From Candidatus Polarisedimenticolia bacterium (lineage in GTDB: Bacteria > Acidobacteriota > Polarisedimenticolia > Gp22-AA2 > AA152): a stretch of 64,000 nucleotides of DNA. The stretch spans positions 48,330-112,329 of the forward strand of contig DASYRE010000016.1 of the NCBI GenBank assembly GCA_036004685.1. The letters are read 5' to 3'. The notes beneath the pieces were generated by a model, which did not search any database, was not told the DNA's origin, and worked only from the letters and a program-made list of their open reading frames with translations. The position numbers and the translations under genes were made by a program. Positions 55,183 to 64,000 of the stretch are shown piece by piece. Each line of letters starts with the position of its first letter. Positions within the stretch are counted from its first letter, which is position 1.

Positions 55183-55675
55183 TCTTGTCCTCCGTCACCT
55201 CGACACTCCTCTGCCGTACGGCCTTGGGATCCCGGAGCTGCTGGAGCCCCGCGAACGTGGCGCGTACGACGTTGTAGGGGTTCGTGGTGCCCAGCGATTT
55301 CGTCAGAATGTCCTGGATGCCCGCCGATTCCATGACGGCGCGCACCGCGCCCCCCGCGATGACCCCCGTGCCGGTGGACGCGGGCCGGAGCATCACCCTC
55401 CCCGCGCCGAAATGGCCGACGATCGGGTGCGGAATCGTCCCGTCTTTGATCGGCACCCGGATCAAGTTCCGTTTGGCGCGCTCGACTCCCTTGGCGATGG
55501 CGACCGGAACTTCCCGGGCTTTCCCCATGCCGAAGCCGACGTGCCCCCGCAGGTCGCCGACCACCACGAGCGCCGAGAAGCGGAAGTTCTTGCCCCCCTT
55601 GACGACTTTCGTGACCCGGTTGATGTGGACCACCTGGTCCTTCAAGTCGAGCTCCGAGCTTTTCATCGGTTCCAA
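55142..55675 (-). CDS. rpsE: 30S ribosomal protein S5
   Basis: 177 aa if started at TTG 55675, which has a GAGGTG ribosome site 7 nt before; the ATG at 55666 three codons later is the alternative. S5 features are [29 protein letters not shown], and [18 protein letters not shown]. The last ~20 residues overlap the rpmD start. Confidence 0.95.
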   Translation of the reverse strand: MEPMKSSELDLKDQVVHINRVTKVVKGGKNFRFSALVVVGDLRGHVGFGMGKAREVPVAIAKGVERAKRNLIRVPIKDGTIPHPIVGHFGAGRVMLRPASTGTGVIAGGAVRAVMESAGIQDILTKSLGTTNPYNVVRATFAGLQQLRDPKAVRQRSVEVTEDKNGEADRQAEGQDH

Positions 55676-55705
55676 ATCTTCACCTCGCCATCCTGGATGC
55701 GTCCT

Positions 55706-56068
55706 TCAGAACTTGAGCCCCTTCTCCCGGGCGGCGTCCGCCACGGCCTTGATCCGGCCATGATAGGGATACCCTCCCCGGTCGAACACGACTTCCTCGA
55801 GACCCTTCTCCTTGAGCCTCTCCGCGATCAGCGAGCCGACCGTCCGGGCCCCCGCGAGGTTGCCGCCCGACTTGCCGCCGCCTCCCTTCTCGAGGCTGGA
55901 GGCATGGGCGAGCGTCTGTCCCTTTTCATCGTCGATGGCCTGCGCGTAGATGTGCTTCAGGCTCTTGTACACCGAAACGCGCGGCTTGGCGGCGGTGCCG
56001 GAAAGCCGGGAGCGAATCCGCGACCTCCGTCGATCCCGGCGCTGGCTTTTTCTTGCGTCCCTCTGCAT
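55706..56068 (-). CDS. rplR: 50S ribosomal protein L18
   Basis: 120 aa 5S-rRNA-binding protein. [31 protein letters not shown] followed by the C-terminal [23 protein letters not shown] identify it; the match is split here by a Gly-rich loop ([10 protein letters not shown]). Confidence 0.95.
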   Translation of the reverse strand: MQRDARKSQRRDRRRSRIRSRLSGTAAKPRVSVYKSLKHIYAQAIDDEKGQTLAHASSLEKGGGGKSGGNLAGARTVGSLIAERLKEKGLEEVVFDRGGYPYHGRIKAVADAAREKGLKF

Positions 56069-56096
56069 GGCTCCTTCCCGTTGGCGGCGCCCGGCC

Positions 56097-56645
56097 TCAG
56101 GCGGCCGCAGTCTTGCCGACCTTGCCGGCCTTTCTCCGGATGACTTCGTCGGTGTAGCGAATCCCCTTGCCCTTGTAGGGCTCGGGAAGCCGGAGGCGGC
56201 GGATGTTCGCCGCGACCTGCCCCACGACGTGGCGGTCCGCCCCGCTGACGACCAGGTGCGTCTGCTTGTCCACGCGGATCTCGATCCCTTCCGGGATGTC
56301 GAACTCGACCGGATGGGAGTAGCCGAGACTGAGCTGGAGCTTCTTCCCCGCCACGGCCGCCCGGTACCCGATGCCGATGATGTCGAGCTCGCGCGTGAAT
56401 CCCTCCGTCACGCCGCGGACGGCGTTCGCCAGCAGGGCGCGGATCAGGCCGTGAAGGGCCTTCTTCTGCTTCGAATCGCCGTCGCGGGCGACCCGCAGCT
56501 CTTCCCCGGCGAGGCTCGCGGTGATTCCCGGGGGCAGCGGCGTCAGGAGCTTCGCTTTCGCGCCGCCCACGAGAACGCCCTTCCCGTCCACCTGGATGGT
56601 CACTCCCTTGGGGACCTTGATCACCTGCCGGCCGATGCGCGACAC
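56097..56645 (-). CDS. rplF: 50S ribosomal protein L6
   Basis: 182 aa with two similar alpha/beta domains. [14 protein letters not shown] at the start and the C-terminal [24 protein letters not shown] are standard L6 signatures. Stabilises the sarcin-ricin region and is near EF-Tu and EF-G contacts. Confidence 0.96.
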   Translation of the reverse strand: MSRIGRQVIKVPKGVTIQVDGKGVLVGGAKAKLLTPLPPGITASLAGEELRVARDGDSKQKKALHGLIRALLANAVRGVTEGFTRELDIIGIGYRAAVAGKKLQLSLGYSHPVEFDIPEGIEIRVDKQTHLVVSGADRHVVGQVAANIRRLRLPEPYKGKGIRYTDEVIRRKAGKVGKTAAA

Positions 56646-56655
56646 GCTCTTCCTC

Positions 56656-57066
56656 CTACCAGATGTTGCAGAGAATCTCGCCGCCGACGCCGACCCGGCG
56701 GCATTCCTCGCCGGACATCAGGCCTCGCGAGGTCGAGAGAATCGCCACGCCGAGCCCGCCCAGCACCGGGGGGATCTCGTCCTTCGCGCAGTAGACGCGC
56801 CGGCCGGGACGGCTGACCCTCTCGAGTCCGGCGAGAGCCGGCTCCCCCTCGGGGGTATAGCGCAAAGCGATCCGGATCACGGGAAACCCTTCTTTCGGCC
56901 GCACGACCGCCACCGCCTCCACGAAGCCCTCCTTCTTGAGGATCTTCGCCAGATGCTCCTTCAGGTTCGAGTGCGGAATCTCGACGCGGGGATGGCGGGC
57001 GCGGACGCCGTTTCGGATCCGGGTCAGCATGTCGGCGATCGGATCGGTCATGCTCATGGCTTCCAT
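56656..57066 (-). CDS. rpsH: 30S ribosomal protein S8
   Basis: 136 aa. Key phrases TDPIADMLTRIRNG and GVAILSTSRGLMSGEE. The start at 57066 has AAAGGTG before it; MSMTDPI three codons later is also possible. In E. coli S8 represses the spc operon by binding mRNA near rplE; no such site was checked here. Confidence 0.95.
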   Translation of the reverse strand: MEAMSMTDPIADMLTRIRNGVRARHPRVEIPHSNLKEHLAKILKKEGFVEAVAVVRPKEGFPVIRIALRYTPEGEPALAGLERVSRPGRRVYCAKDEIPPVLGGLGVAILSTSRGLMSGEECRRVGVGGEILCNIW

Positions 57067-57073
57067 GCACCTT

Positions 57074-57107
57074 TCTTGAAATCGCTCCGTCTCTTGAAAT
57101 CGCTCCG
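57074..57107. repeat. 18-bp tandem repeat in the rpsN-rpsH spacer
   Basis: The 16-nt unit TCTTGAAATCGCTCCG occurs at 57074-57089 and again at 57092-57107, period 18 bp. It lies in the 84-bp spacer between rpsN and rpsH, which is unusually long for this operon. Most simply a small tandem duplication. Confidence 0.8.
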
Positions 57108-57150
57108 CCCGCCGGAGTCGTCCGCCCGGCTCAGCCCGGGCTTCGGGAGC

Positions 57151-57336
57151 TTACCAGCTCGCTTTGACGACGCCCGGGACCATTCCTTCCAGAGCCAGCT
57201 TCCTGAAGCAGATTCGGCAGAGGCCGAATTTCCGCAGGAAGCCGCGCGGCCGGCCGCAATGGCGGCAGCGGTTGTAGCGGCGGACCTTGAACTTCGGCTT
57301 GCGGATCTGCTTCGCGCGCATGGCGGCGGTTGCCAA
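57151..57336 (-). CDS. rpsN: 30S ribosomal protein S14, zinc-binding short form
   Basis: 61 aa type Z S14. The four zinc Cys are in CRHCGR and [11 protein letters not shown]. The N-terminal [13 protein letters not shown] precedes the usual [12 protein letters not shown]. Only the zinc form is seen in this window. Confidence 0.95.
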   Translation of the reverse strand: MATAAMRAKQIRKPKFKVRRYNRCRHCGRPRGFLRKFGLCRICFRKLALEGMVPGVVKASW

Positions 57337-57351
57337 GATGACCTCCGTTCC

Positions 57352-57900
57352 TCAGTCCTTCCGAAAAGGCAGTCCCAGGAGGGTCAGAAGGTTCTTTCCC
57401 TCTTCGTCGGTCCGGGCCGTCGTGACGATCGAGACGTTCACTCCCCGGACGCGATCCACCTTCTGGTAGTTCACCTCCGGGAAGATGAGCTGGTCCTTGA
57501 CGCCGAGCGTGTAATTGCCGCGCCCGTCGAACGATCGCGAGGAGACTCCCCGGAAGTCCCGGACGCGGGGCAGCGCGATCGACACCAGCCGATCGAAGAA
57601 CTCGTACATCCGGGCGCCGCGGAGCGTCACCTGGCAGCCGATCGGCATGCCGGCGCGGATCTTGAAGTTGGCGATCGACTTCTTGGCGCGCGTCACCGCC
57701 GCCTTCTGCCCCGCGATGAGCGTGAGTTGCTCCGAGGCGTTGTCGAGGAGCTTGATGTTCTGGACGGCGTCTCCGACGCCCATGTTCAGGACGATCATGC
57801 TGAGCCGGGGAACCGCCATCCGGTTCTTGTAGCCGAACCGCTCGATCATCGTGGGCACGATCTCTTGATCGTACCGTCCCTTGAGTCGCGCCGTCGCCAT
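57352..57900 (-). CDS. rplE: 50S ribosomal protein L5
   Basis: 182 aa starting [16 protein letters not shown]. The frame is open for 43 codons before this ATG, but those codons are out of register with the family and overlap rplX. L5 phrases include [17 protein letters not shown] and [21 protein letters not shown]. Binds 5S rRNA and touches P-site tRNA. Confidence 0.96.
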   Translation of the reverse strand: MATARLKGRYDQEIVPTMIERFGYKNRMAVPRLSMIVLNMGVGDAVQNIKLLDNASEQLTLIAGQKAAVTRAKKSIANFKIRAGMPIGCQVTLRGARMYEFFDRLVSIALPRVRDFRGVSSRSFDGRGNYTLGVKDQLIFPEVNYQKVDRVRGVNVSIVTTARTDEEGKNLLTLLGLPFRKD

Positions 57901-57935
57901 CTTCGCTCCGCTCGCCCCGGCGGCTGCCGCCCGGG

Positions 57936-58262
57936 CTACTTGTCCAGGATCCCCTTGCACTTCTTGCAGACCCGCACTTTCTTCCCGTCCTCGAGAATCG
58001 TATGCCCCACCCGAGTCGGCTCGCCGCATTCCGAGCAGACCACCTTCAGGTTGCTGAGGTGGATGCTCGATTCGCGCTCCACGATCCCCCCCTTGACGTT
58101 CTTCGAGGGATTCGGGCGGGTGTGACGCTTGACGAACGCCACGCCCTCCACCACCGCGCGCCCCTTGGCGGGGATGACGCGCAGGACCCGGCCGGTCTTG
58201 CCCCGGTCCTTTCCCGCGAGCACCCTGACCTTGTCTTCCTTCTTCAAGAACAACGCGGGCAT
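57936..58262 (-). CDS. rplX: 50S ribosomal protein L24
   Basis: 108 aa from the ATG at 58262 ([19 protein letters not shown]); an upstream open frame is a shadow of rplN. The KOW motif and [21 protein letters not shown] identify L24. A Cys-rich C-terminal part (CSEC, CKKC) is the zinc-type tail found in many bacteria. Confidence 0.95.
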   Translation of the reverse strand: MPALFLKKEDKVRVLAGKDRGKTGRVLRVIPAKGRAVVEGVAFVKRHTRPNPSKNVKGGIVERESSIHLSNLKVVCSECGEPTRVGHTILEDGKKVRVCKKCKGILDK

Positions 58263-58270
58263 CGGACCTC

Positions 58271-58639
58271 CTACAGGACTTCCGGGGCCAGGGAGAGGAT
58301 CTTCATGAAGTTCTTCTCCCGCAGCTCCCGCGCGACGGGGCCGAAGATGCGCGTGCCGATCGGCTCCCCCGCATCGTTGATCAGGACGGCCGCGTTCTCG
58401 TCGAAGCGGATGCACGTGCCATCGCTGCGGCGCTGGCACTTGCTCATCCGGACAATGACGGCCCGGACCACCTGCCCCTTCTTGATGTTCCCCTCGGGCA
58501 CCGCCTCCTTCACCGAGGCGGTGATCACGTCGCCGATGCGGCCGATGAGATTCACCGAGCGCCCCCGAAGATGGATGCAGCTGATGCGCCGGGCGCCGGA
58601 GTTGTCGGCGACCTCGAGCATCGTGCGCATCTGGATCAT
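58271..58639 (-). CDS. rplN: 50S ribosomal protein L14
   Basis: 122 aa. [21 protein letters not shown] and [15 protein letters not shown], ending with [20 protein letters not shown] residues ([16 protein letters not shown]), define L14, which forms part of the subunit interface. Confidence 0.97.
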   Translation of the reverse strand: MIQMRTMLEVADNSGARRISCIHLRGRSVNLIGRIGDVITASVKEAVPEGNIKKGQVVRAVIVRMSKCQRRSDGTCIRFDENAAVLINDAGEPIGTRIFGPVARELREKNFMKILSLAPEVL

Positions 58640-58661
58640 GGCTCGCCCCCTCCCCTCTCGT

Positions 58662-58955
58662 CTAGACGCGCTCCGCCCGGGTGATTACGGACCGGAGACT
58701 CCATCGCTTCCGGGCGCTGCGGGGCCGATCCGCCACGATCGTCACGCGATCTCCCACCTTCCCCTGCCCCTTCTCGTCGTGGGCCATGAACCGGGCGGAG
58801 CGCTTGAGATACTTGCCGTAGCGCTCGTTCCGGACGACCCGCTCCACCTGGACCACGATCGTCTTCGTCATCTTGTCGCTGACGACCACTCCCTCGAGGA
58901 GCAGTCGCCTGCCTCGGTGAGGCGCTGGCTCGGCTGCGGGCCGGGGCTCCGGCAT
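58662..58955 (-). CDS. rpsQ: 30S ribosomal protein S17
   Basis: 97 aa. The OB-fold core begins at [20 protein letters not shown] near residue 20 and includes [16 protein letters not shown] basic/Pro-rich N-terminal extension of about 18 residues precedes it; S17 usually starts a few residues before the core. Confidence 0.95.
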   Translation of the reverse strand: MPEPRPAAEPAPHRGRRLLLEGVVVSDKMTKTIVVQVERVVRNERYGKYLKRSARFMAHDEKGQGKVGDRVTIVADRPRSARKRWSLRSVITRAERV

Positions 58956-58976
58956 GAATCCTCCGTCGTGCGGCGG

Positions 58977-59186
58977 CTAGCTCTGCGCCGCCGTTCGCTT
59001 CTCGTTCAGAACCGTCTTCACCCGCGCCAGATCGCGCCGGACCCCCCGGATGCGATGGGGGTTCTCCGCCTGGCCGGTGGATTGCTGGAACCGGAGCTTG
59101 AAGAGCTGGGTCTGAAGGTCCTCCTCGTCCTTGAGGAGCTCCTCCATCGTCTTTTCCCGAAGGGCCGAAGCCCGGAGCGCTTTCAC
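58977..59186 (-). CDS. rpmC: 50S ribosomal protein L29
   Basis: 69 aa, two-helix protein: ALREKTMEELLKDEEDLQTQLFKLRFQ and RGVRRDLARVKTVLNE. One base after the rplP stop. Confidence 0.96.
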   Translation of the reverse strand: MKALRASALREKTMEELLKDEEDLQTQLFKLRFQQSTGQAENPHRIRGVRRDLARVKTVLNEKRTAAQS

Positions 59187-59187
59187 G

Positions 59188-59598
59188 TCAGAACCCCCGG
59201 TGAACGAAGGCGGCCTTCAGCGGTAGCTTGTGGGAGGCCAGGCGCATCGCCTCCCGGGCCACCTCCTCGGTGACCCCTTCCATCTCGAAGATCACCTTCC
59301 CCGGCCGCACCACCGCCACCCATCCTTCCGGCGCCCCCTTCCCCTTGCCCATGCGGGTCTCGGCCGGCTTCTTGGTGATCGGCTTGTCGGGAAAGATGCG
59401 AACCCAGATCTTGCCGCCGCGCTTCACGAAACGGGTCATCGCCACGCGGCCCGCTTCGATCTGCTTGTCGGTGATCCAGCCGCATTCCATCACTTTCAGC
59501 CCGTAATCCCCGAAGCTGACGGTGCTCCCCCGCTGCGCCTTGCCGCGGCGGCGTCCCCTCATCTGCTTCCGGTATTTGACCTTCTTCGGCATCAGCAT
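59188..59598 (-). CDS. rplP: 50S ribosomal protein L16
   Basis: 136 aa from the ATG at 59598 (or MPKKVKY at 59592). [34 protein letters not shown] and [18 protein letters not shown] are L16 hallmarks. One base before the rpmC start and one after the rpsC stop. Confidence 0.96.
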   Translation of the reverse strand: MLMPKKVKYRKQMRGRRRGKAQRGSTVSFGDYGLKVMECGWITDKQIEAGRVAMTRFVKRGGKIWVRIFPDKPITKKPAETRMGKGKGAPEGWVAVVRPGKVIFEMEGVTEEVAREAMRLASHKLPLKAAFVHRGF

Positions 59599-59599
59599 G

Positions 59600-60289
59600 T
59601 CAGATCCCCGCCCGGCCCGGGCTGCCCACGGTATCGCCGGGCCGCTCCTCGCCAACCCCCGGCCGCGCCCGCACCTCTCCCTTGTAGATCCAGATCTTCA
59701 CGCCGATAGCTCCGTAAGTGGTCCGCGCCTCCGCGAAGCCGTAGTCGATGTCGGCCCGCAGCGTATGGAGCGGCAGCTGCCCCTCGAGATACCACTCGGT
59801 GCGGGCGATCTCGGCACCCCCGAGCCTGCCGGAGCAGCGGATTCGCACGCCTTTCGCGCCGAACCGCATGGACGACTCGATCGCCTTCTTCATCGCCCTT
59901 CGGAAGGCGACGCGCCGCTCGATCTGGAGCGCCACCGACTCCGCGACGAGCTGCGCGACGATCTCGGGCTTGTGGATCTCGACGATGTTGATGAAGATCT
60001 CGCGGCCGGTGCGCTTGGCGATCTCGTCCCGGAGCTTGTCGACCTCGGCTCCCCTCCGGCCGATGACGATCCCCGGGCGGGAGGTGTGGATGTTGATCTT
60101 CAGCTTGTTCGCGGCGCGCTCGATCTCGATCGCCGCGACGCCGGCGTGCGATAGGCGGCGCTTCAACTCGGTCCGGAGCCGCAGGTCCTCCAACAGGAGA
60201 TCGGCGTAGTTCTTGTCGTCGAACCAGCGCGATTGCCAGGTGCGCGTCACGCCGATCCGGAAGCCGAACGGGTGTACCTTCTGACCCAC
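59600..60289 (-). CDS. rpsC: 30S ribosomal protein S3
   Basis: 229 aa from a GTG with GGAGGTAGGA before it. [17 protein letters not shown] at the start, KH domain [14 protein letters not shown] and [20 protein letters not shown] ([16 protein letters not shown]) at the C-terminal domain. Part of the mRNA entry channel. Confidence 0.97.
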   Translation of the reverse strand: MGQKVHPFGFRIGVTRTWQSRWFDDKNYADLLLEDLRLRTELKRRLSHAGVAAIEIERAANKLKINIHTSRPGIVIGRRGAEVDKLRDEIAKRTGREIFINIVEIHKPEIVAQLVAESVALQIERRVAFRRAMKKAIESSMRFGAKGVRIRCSGRLGGAEIARTEWYLEGQLPLHTLRADIDYGFAEARTTYGAIGVKIWIYKGEVRARPGVGEERPGDTVGSPGRAGI

Positions 60290-60292
60290 TTC

Positions 60293-60658
60293 CTACCTCC
60301 CGGCCCCGGCAGGAGCCGGTCCCTTTTCGTCCAGTTCGATGGTGATGTGACACGAGCGGCGCAGGATCCGGAAGGCGCGCCCCATCGGGGCCGGCCGGAT
60401 CCGTTTGAGCGACGGCCCGCCGTCGACCGTCGCCCGGCTGATGAACAGCCGATCGACGTCGACATCCTCCTTCTTCACCCGGGCGTTGGCCACCGCCGAC
60501 GCCACCACCTTGGAGACGTCTTTCGCGACCCCCTTCTTCGTCACGCGCAGGGTCGCGAGGGCCTCCTCGACCCGCTTTCCGCGGATCAGATCGACGACCA
60601 GCCGCGTCTTCTGCGCCGAGCTGCCCAGGTACCGCATCGTTGCTCTCGAGACCATCAC
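60293..60658 (-). CDS. rplV: 50S ribosomal protein L22
   Basis: 121 aa. RATMRYLGSSAQKTRLVVDLIRGK and the C-terminal loop (KRIRPAPMGRAFRI) that lines the exit tunnel identify L22. Three bases before rpsC. Confidence 0.97.
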   Translation of the reverse strand: MMVSRATMRYLGSSAQKTRLVVDLIRGKRVEEALATLRVTKKGVAKDVSKVVASAVANARVKKEDVDVDRLFISRATVDGGPSLKRIRPAPMGRAFRILRRSCHITIELDEKGPAPAGAGR

Positions 60659-60674
60659 CGCGTCCTTCTCCGGC

Positions 60675-61007
60675 TCAGGAGGCCGTCGTGGTGCCGCCCG
60701 CGGGAGGCGGCGTCGGAGCCCCGCCCCCGGAGGCCGCTTCCGCGGCCGCCGCCCGGGAGTGCCCCCGGAAGATGCGGGTCGGGGAGAACTCCCCGAGCCG
60801 GTGTCCGACCATGTTCTCCGTGATGTAGACCGGAATGAACTTCTTGCCGTTGTGCACCGCCAGCGTGTGGCCGACCATCTCCGGGAGGATGGTGCTCCGC
60901 CGGGACCAGGTCTTCAGGACCTTCTTCTCGTATTTGCGGTTCATCTCCTCGATCTTCTTCTTGAGAGAGGGCTCGACGTAGGGCCCTTTCTTGATGGACC
61001 GGCTCAT
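60675..61007 (-). CDS. rpsS: 30S ribosomal protein S19 with C-terminal extension
   Basis: 110 aa. [42 protein letters not shown] and [12 protein letters not shown] are the S19 core. About 24 residues of Ala/Gly/Pro/Thr-rich tail follow (S19 is usually ~90 aa). Overlaps rplB by 4 bp. Confidence 0.96.
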   Translation of the reverse strand: MSRSIKKGPYVEPSLKKKIEEMNRKYEKKVLKTWSRRSTILPEMVGHTLAVHNGKKFIPVYITENMVGHRLGEFSPTRIFRGHSRAAAAEAASGGGAPTPPPAGGTTTAS

Positions 61008-61825
61008 GACTTCTTCCTCCGCCGGACGATGTATTTCTCGGTGCGCTTGTTGTTCCGCGTCTTAATCTCCCGGACTCCCCAGGGCGTGCAGGGGTGCCGG
61101 CCTCCCGAGCTCTTCCCCTCGCCACCCCCCAGGGGATGATCGACCGGATTCATAGCGACCCCCCGCACGGTGGGCCTCCATCCCAGCCACCGATTCCGTC
61201 CCGCTTTCCCGATCGAGATGTTCTCGTGATCGCCGTTGCCGACCTGACCGATCGTGGCGCGGCACTCGACGTCGACCCTCCGGACCTCCCCGGAGGGGAG
61301 CTTGACCTGGGCGAATGCCCCTTCCTTGGCCAGCAGCTGCGCCCCGACGCCGGCGCTGCGCACCATCTGGCCGCCCCGGCCGCGCTTCAGCTCGATGTTG
61401 TGGATCGTCGTCCCCAAGGGGATGCTCTTCAGCGAGAGGCAGTTCCCGGGAAGGATGTCGGCGTCGGGCCCCGAGACGATCCCCGTCCCGACCGACAGCC
61501 CCTGGGGCGCGAGGATGTAGCGCTTCTCTCCGTCGGCGTAGTGGATCCGCGCGATGCGCGCCGAGCGGTTGGGATCGTATTCGATCGCCGCGACCTTGCC
61601 GGGAATGCCGTCCTTGTCGCGGCGATAGTCGATGATCCGATACCGCCGCTTGTGCCCGCCCCCGCGGTGGCGCACCGATAGCCAGCCGGTGTTGTTCCGG
61701 CCTCCCGTCCGATTGTGCTTGTCCAGGAGCGGCTTCAGGGGTCGCGTCTCGGTGATTTCCTCGAACGTCGAGACCGTCTGGAAACGGCGTCCGGGGGTGG
61801 TCGGCTTGTAGGTCTTGTTCGGCAT
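61004..61825 (-). CDS. rplB: 50S ribosomal protein L2
   Basis: 273 aa. [18 protein letters not shown] at the start and [17 protein letters not shown] at the peptidyl-transferase-proximal end mark L2. One of the most conserved proteins of the large subunit. Confidence 0.97.
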   Translation of the reverse strand: MPNKTYKPTTPGRRFQTVSTFEEITETRPLKPLLDKHNRTGGRNNTGWLSVRHRGGGHKRRYRIIDYRRDKDGIPGKVAAIEYDPNRSARIARIHYADGEKRYILAPQGLSVGTGIVSGPDADILPGNCLSLKSIPLGTTIHNIELKRGRGGQMVRSAGVGAQLLAKEGAFAQVKLPSGEVRRVDVECRATIGQVGNGDHENISIGKAGRNRWLGWRPTVRGVAMNPVDHPLGGGEGKSSGGRHPCTPWGVREIKTRNNKRTEKYIVRRRKKS

Positions 61826-61843
61826 GTAAGGGACCCCCGGCGT

Positions 61844-62140
61844 TTAGACGCCTTCGAAGTACTCGATGCTCTTCTCGCCCGGCCGCAGCCTGACGTAGGC
61901 CTTCTTCCAGTCGGGGCGCTTCCCCAGGTTCCGCCCGACGCGCTTCATCTTGCCGTGAACGAGGGCCGTGCGGACCGTGGCCACTTTCACGTTGAACAGC
62001 TCCTCGATCGATCGCTTGATCTCGATCTTGTTCGCGTCGCGGGCCACCCGGAAGCAGAGGAGCTCCTGCGCATCCTTCAGCTTGGTCGATTTCTCGGTGA
62101 TCAGGGGGGCCAGGACGATCTGGTGCGCGGGCCGGCTCAT
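61844..62140 (-). CDS. rplW: 50S ribosomal protein L23
   Basis: 98 aa starting SRPAHQIVLAPLITEKSTK; VKVATVRTALVHGKMKRVGR and RPDWKKAYVRL follow. It forms the docking site for trigger factor and SRP at the tunnel exit. The ATG at 62140 overlaps rplD by 4 bp; a longer frame upstream is a shadow of rplD. Confidence 0.96.
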   Translation of the reverse strand: MSRPAHQIVLAPLITEKSTKLKDAQELLCFRVARDANKIEIKRSIEELFNVKVATVRTALVHGKMKRVGRNLGKRPDWKKAYVRLRPGEKSIEYFEGV

Positions 62141-62763
62141 GGAGCGTAGACCTCCCCGATGGTCTCCGCGGCCTGCCGCGTGAGCACCAGCGTGTCGTGA
62201 TGGAGCAGGTCGAACACGTTCAGCCCGCCGGCGCGGGCCAGGGAGACGTTGCGGAGGTTGCGGGAAGCCAGCTCCAGGTTGCGCGCCGGCTCCCGGTCCA
62301 CGAGCAGGACCTTGCCCTTCAATCCGAGCGTCTCCAGCATCCCCTGCATCGCCCGCGTGCGCGGCTCGGAGAGCTCCAGGGTCTCCACGACGACCACTTT
62401 GTCCTGGCGGAGCTTCGAGGAGAGCAGGGAGCGGATCGCATTCTTCCGCATGCGCTTCGGAAAGCGGATGTCGTAGTCGAACGGATGCGGGCCGAACACC
62501 GTCCCTCCCTTGCGCCAGATCGAGCTGCGGATCGAGCCCACGCGCGCGCGGCCCGTCTTCTTCTGGCGCCACAGCTTCCGCCCGCTGCCGGCGACCTCGG
62601 CGCGGGTTTTCGTCTGCCGCGTCCCCGATCGGCCGGCGGCGCGGTAGGCGTTCACCGCCTCGAAGATGAGATGACGCTTGAGCGGATACTCGAAGACCGA
62701 CTTCTCGAGGGTCATCTCCCCCACTTTCTCGTTCTTCAGATTGACGATCTTCAGCGCGTCCAT
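62137..62763 (-). CDS. rplD: 50S ribosomal protein L4
   Basis: 208 aa. The extended loop KTRAEVAGSGRKLWRQKKTGRARVGS, split in two across the tunnel wall, and the globular part with KVLLVDREPARNLELASRN identify L4. In some bacteria L4 regulates the S10 operon; no leader is in the window. Confidence 0.96.
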   Translation of the reverse strand: MDALKIVNLKNEKVGEMTLEKSVFEYPLKRHLIFEAVNAYRAAGRSGTRQTKTRAEVAGSGRKLWRQKKTGRARVGSIRSSIWRKGGTVFGPHPFDYDIRFPKRMRKNAIRSLLSSKLRQDKVVVVETLELSEPRTRAMQGMLETLGLKGKVLLVDREPARNLELASRNLRNVSLARAGGLNVFDLLHHDTLVLTRQAAETIGEVYAP

Positions 62764-62794
62764 TCCACTCCTCCGGAAGCGTGCCTCCGGGCTC

Positions 62795-63502
62795 CTATTT
62801 CTTCTTGGCCGCGGTCTTCGCGCCCTTCTTCGCGGCCGGAGGCGCCGCCTTCGGCTGGCGGATCTTCCGCGGGGCCGGCGAGTGCCGGATCACCAGGTAG
62901 CCGCCGTCCGCCCCGGGAACCGCCCCGCGGACGACCAGCAGGTGGTTCTCCGGATCGATCTGCACGACCTGCAGGTTCTTGACGGTGATCCGCGCCGCGC
63001 CCAGGTGCCCGGCCGCGCGCATCCCGCGAAACGTGCGGGAAGGAAACGCCGAGGCGCCGACCGATCCCGGCGCGCGATGGAACATCGAGCCGTGGGTGGC
63101 GGCGCCGCCGCGGAAGTGGTGGCGCTTGATCACCCCGGCGAACCCCTTGCCCTTGCTGATGCCGCTCACGTCAACGTTCTCGTCGACCTGGAAGATCGCG
63201 GCGCTCACCTGATCCCCCACGTTGATCTTCTCCCCCTCCGAGAGAATCTTGAATTCCCGGATCCGGCGGGTCGGCGGGAGGCCCGCTTTCTTGAAGTGGC
63301 CCAGCAGCGCCTTGCTGACCTTGCGCTCGGAGGTCGGCTCGACGAAGCCCAGCTGCACCGACTCGTAGCCGTCCGTCTGGCGGTTCTTCTTCTGGACCAC
63401 TATGCAGGGCCCGGCCTTCAAGACGGTCACCGGGATCACCCCCCCCTCCTTGGAGAACACCTGGGTCATCCCGAGCTTGATTCCGATCAACCCTTCGATC
63501 AT
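62795..63502 (-). CDS. rplC: 50S ribosomal protein L3 with basic tail
   Basis: 235 aa. [42 protein letters not shown] and [18 protein letters not shown] are L3 signatures. The last ~25 residues are Lys/Ala/Pro-rich ([11 protein letters not shown]), an extension beyond the usual end. Confidence 0.96.
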   Translation of the reverse strand: MIEGLIGIKLGMTQVFSKEGGVIPVTVLKAGPCIVVQKKNRQTDGYESVQLGFVEPTSERKVSKALLGHFKKAGLPPTRRIREFKILSEGEKINVGDQVSAAIFQVDENVDVSGISKGKGFAGVIKRHHFRGGAATHGSMFHRAPGSVGASAFPSRTFRGMRAAGHLGAARITVKNLQVVQIDPENHLLVVRGAVPGADGGYLVIRHSPAPRKIRQPKAAPPAAKKGAKTAAKKK

Positions 63503-63532
63503 GTCCGGCTCCGTCTCCCGCCTTGTCGGGCG

Positions 63533-63850
63533 CTACTTGCCCAGGGCCTTGATCTCCACTTCGACGCCCGCCGGAAGATCCAGCTTCATCAGGGCGTCCA
63601 CGGTCTGCGGCGTCGGCTCGAGGATGTCGATCAGCCTCTTGTGCGTCCGAATCTCGAACTGCTCCCGGGACTTTTTGTCCACGTGGGGCGAGCGCAGCAC
63701 GGTCCAGAAGTTCCGGCTCGTGGGAAGGGGGATCGGCCCCGCGACCCGCGCCCCGGTGCGCCGGGCGGTGGACACGATTTCGGTGGTCGACTGGTCCAGG
63801 ACCCGATGGTCGTAGGCTTTCAGCCGGATCCGGATCTTTTCGTTCAGCAT
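63533..63850 (-). CDS. rpsJ: 30S ribosomal protein S10 (NusE)
   Basis: 105 aa. [42 protein letters not shown], broken here for length, matches S10/NusE, which also joins the transcription antitermination complex. 31 bp after tuf. Confidence 0.97.
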   Translation of the reverse strand: MLNEKIRIRLKAYDHRVLDQSTTEIVSTARRTGARVAGPIPLPTSRNFWTVLRSPHVDKKSREQFEIRTHKRLIDILEPTPQTVDALMKLDLPAGVEVEIKALGK

Positions 63851-63881
63851 GGGTGAATTCGCCTCTCCCGCGTCGTCCCGC

Positions 63882-64000
63882 TCAAGCCTGAATCTCGGTG
63901 ACGGTTCCAGCCCCCACCGTGCGCCCGCCTTCCCGGATCGCGAACCGCAGCCCCTTGTCCATCGCGATCGGGGTGATCAGCTCGATGCTCAGGCTCACGT
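63882..64000 (-). CDS. tuf: Elongation factor Tu (C-terminal end; 5' part outside window)
   Basis: The last ~39 codons of EF-Tu: [21 protein letters not shown] followed by [17 protein letters not shown] and a stop. The rest lies beyond the right edge. It starts the visible part of the ribosomal superoperon. Confidence 0.95.
   Translation of the reverse strand, partial: VSLSIELITPIAMDKGLRFAIREGGRTVGAGTVTEIQA

Noticed and set aside
52597..55335. 912-codon plus-strand frame over adk, secY and rplO
   Set aside because: Shadow of well-identified minus-strand genes.

Overview
This is a GC-rich, gene-dense bacterial window from a diderm (LPS-bearing) organism. The diderm call rests on lolA, waaA, lpxK, an LpxL-type acyltransferase and the ADP-heptose genes. 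The mix of TPR lipoproteins, a CRTAC1-type (FG-GAP plus ASPIC/UnbV) lipoprotein, DUF4416, paired HD-GYP proteins and a large S10-spc-alpha operon suggests Acidobacteriota or a close neighbour. That placement is inference from gene content, not from a marker-gene tree. Promoters are easy to read: many genes carry TTGACA/TATAAT-like boxes 17-18 bp apart, and at least four genes look leaderless, with a -10 box ending 6 nt before the start codon.

Left part (1-30,900). A 3'-incomplete smc runs off the left edge. It is followed by a long-chain polyprenyl diphosphate synthase with an exported carboxypeptidase-regulatory-like protein, yajQ and lolA. Next come TPR/CRTAC1 lipoproteins, a Tat-exported sulfite-oxidase-type molybdoenzyme, a second TPR lipoprotein, an SPFH-TPR fusion, a cysteine dioxygenase, a DedA protein and a DUF4870-like membrane protein. 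mutS is followed by a SpoIIAA/SpoIIAB-like partner-switching pair. Two paralogous GT-C-type membrane glycosyltransferases flank an SGNH hydrolase. Then come a CPBP protease, a Nudix hydrolase, a ComM-type ATPase, an MltD-like lytic transglycosylase with four LysM domains, and recA.

Middle (30,900-44,700). A tRNA-Phe gene is directly followed by about 1.7 kb of visibly lower-GC DNA carrying a small unknown ORF and an AAA ATPase whose 5' end appears cut off. This looks like a small integrated segment. Next are an orphan GspG-like pseudopilin, lexA, a Tudor-like conserved unknown, DUF4416, a HAD phosphatase and two HD-GYP proteins. One HD-GYP protein has a receiver domain with Lys in place of the phospho-acceptor Asp. 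A tightly overlapped plus-strand operon (waaA-lpxK-lpxL-gmhB-hldE1-hldE2) makes Kdo/lipid A and ADP-heptose precursors.

Right part (44,700-64,000). carB is followed leftward-to-rightward by a minus-strand ribosomal superoperon that reads, in transcription order, tuf, rpsJ, rplC, rplD, rplW, rplB, rpsS, rplV, rpsC, rplP, rpmC, rpsQ, rplN, rplX, rplE, rpsN, rpsH, rplF, rplR, rpsE, rpmD, rplO, secY, adk, map, infA, rpmJ, rpsM, rpsK, rpsD, rpoA, rplQ. It ends in a clear intrinsic terminator. Several of its proteins carry unusual low-complexity tails, most strikingly a His/Asp and Lys/Ala-rich tail on L17.

No CRISPR array, insertion sequence or complete defence system was seen. The items most worth a second look are the degenerate-receiver HD-GYP protein, the SPFH-TPR fusion, the leaderless promoter class, the repeat inside the lexA promoter, and the GT-C/SGNH/GT-C block.
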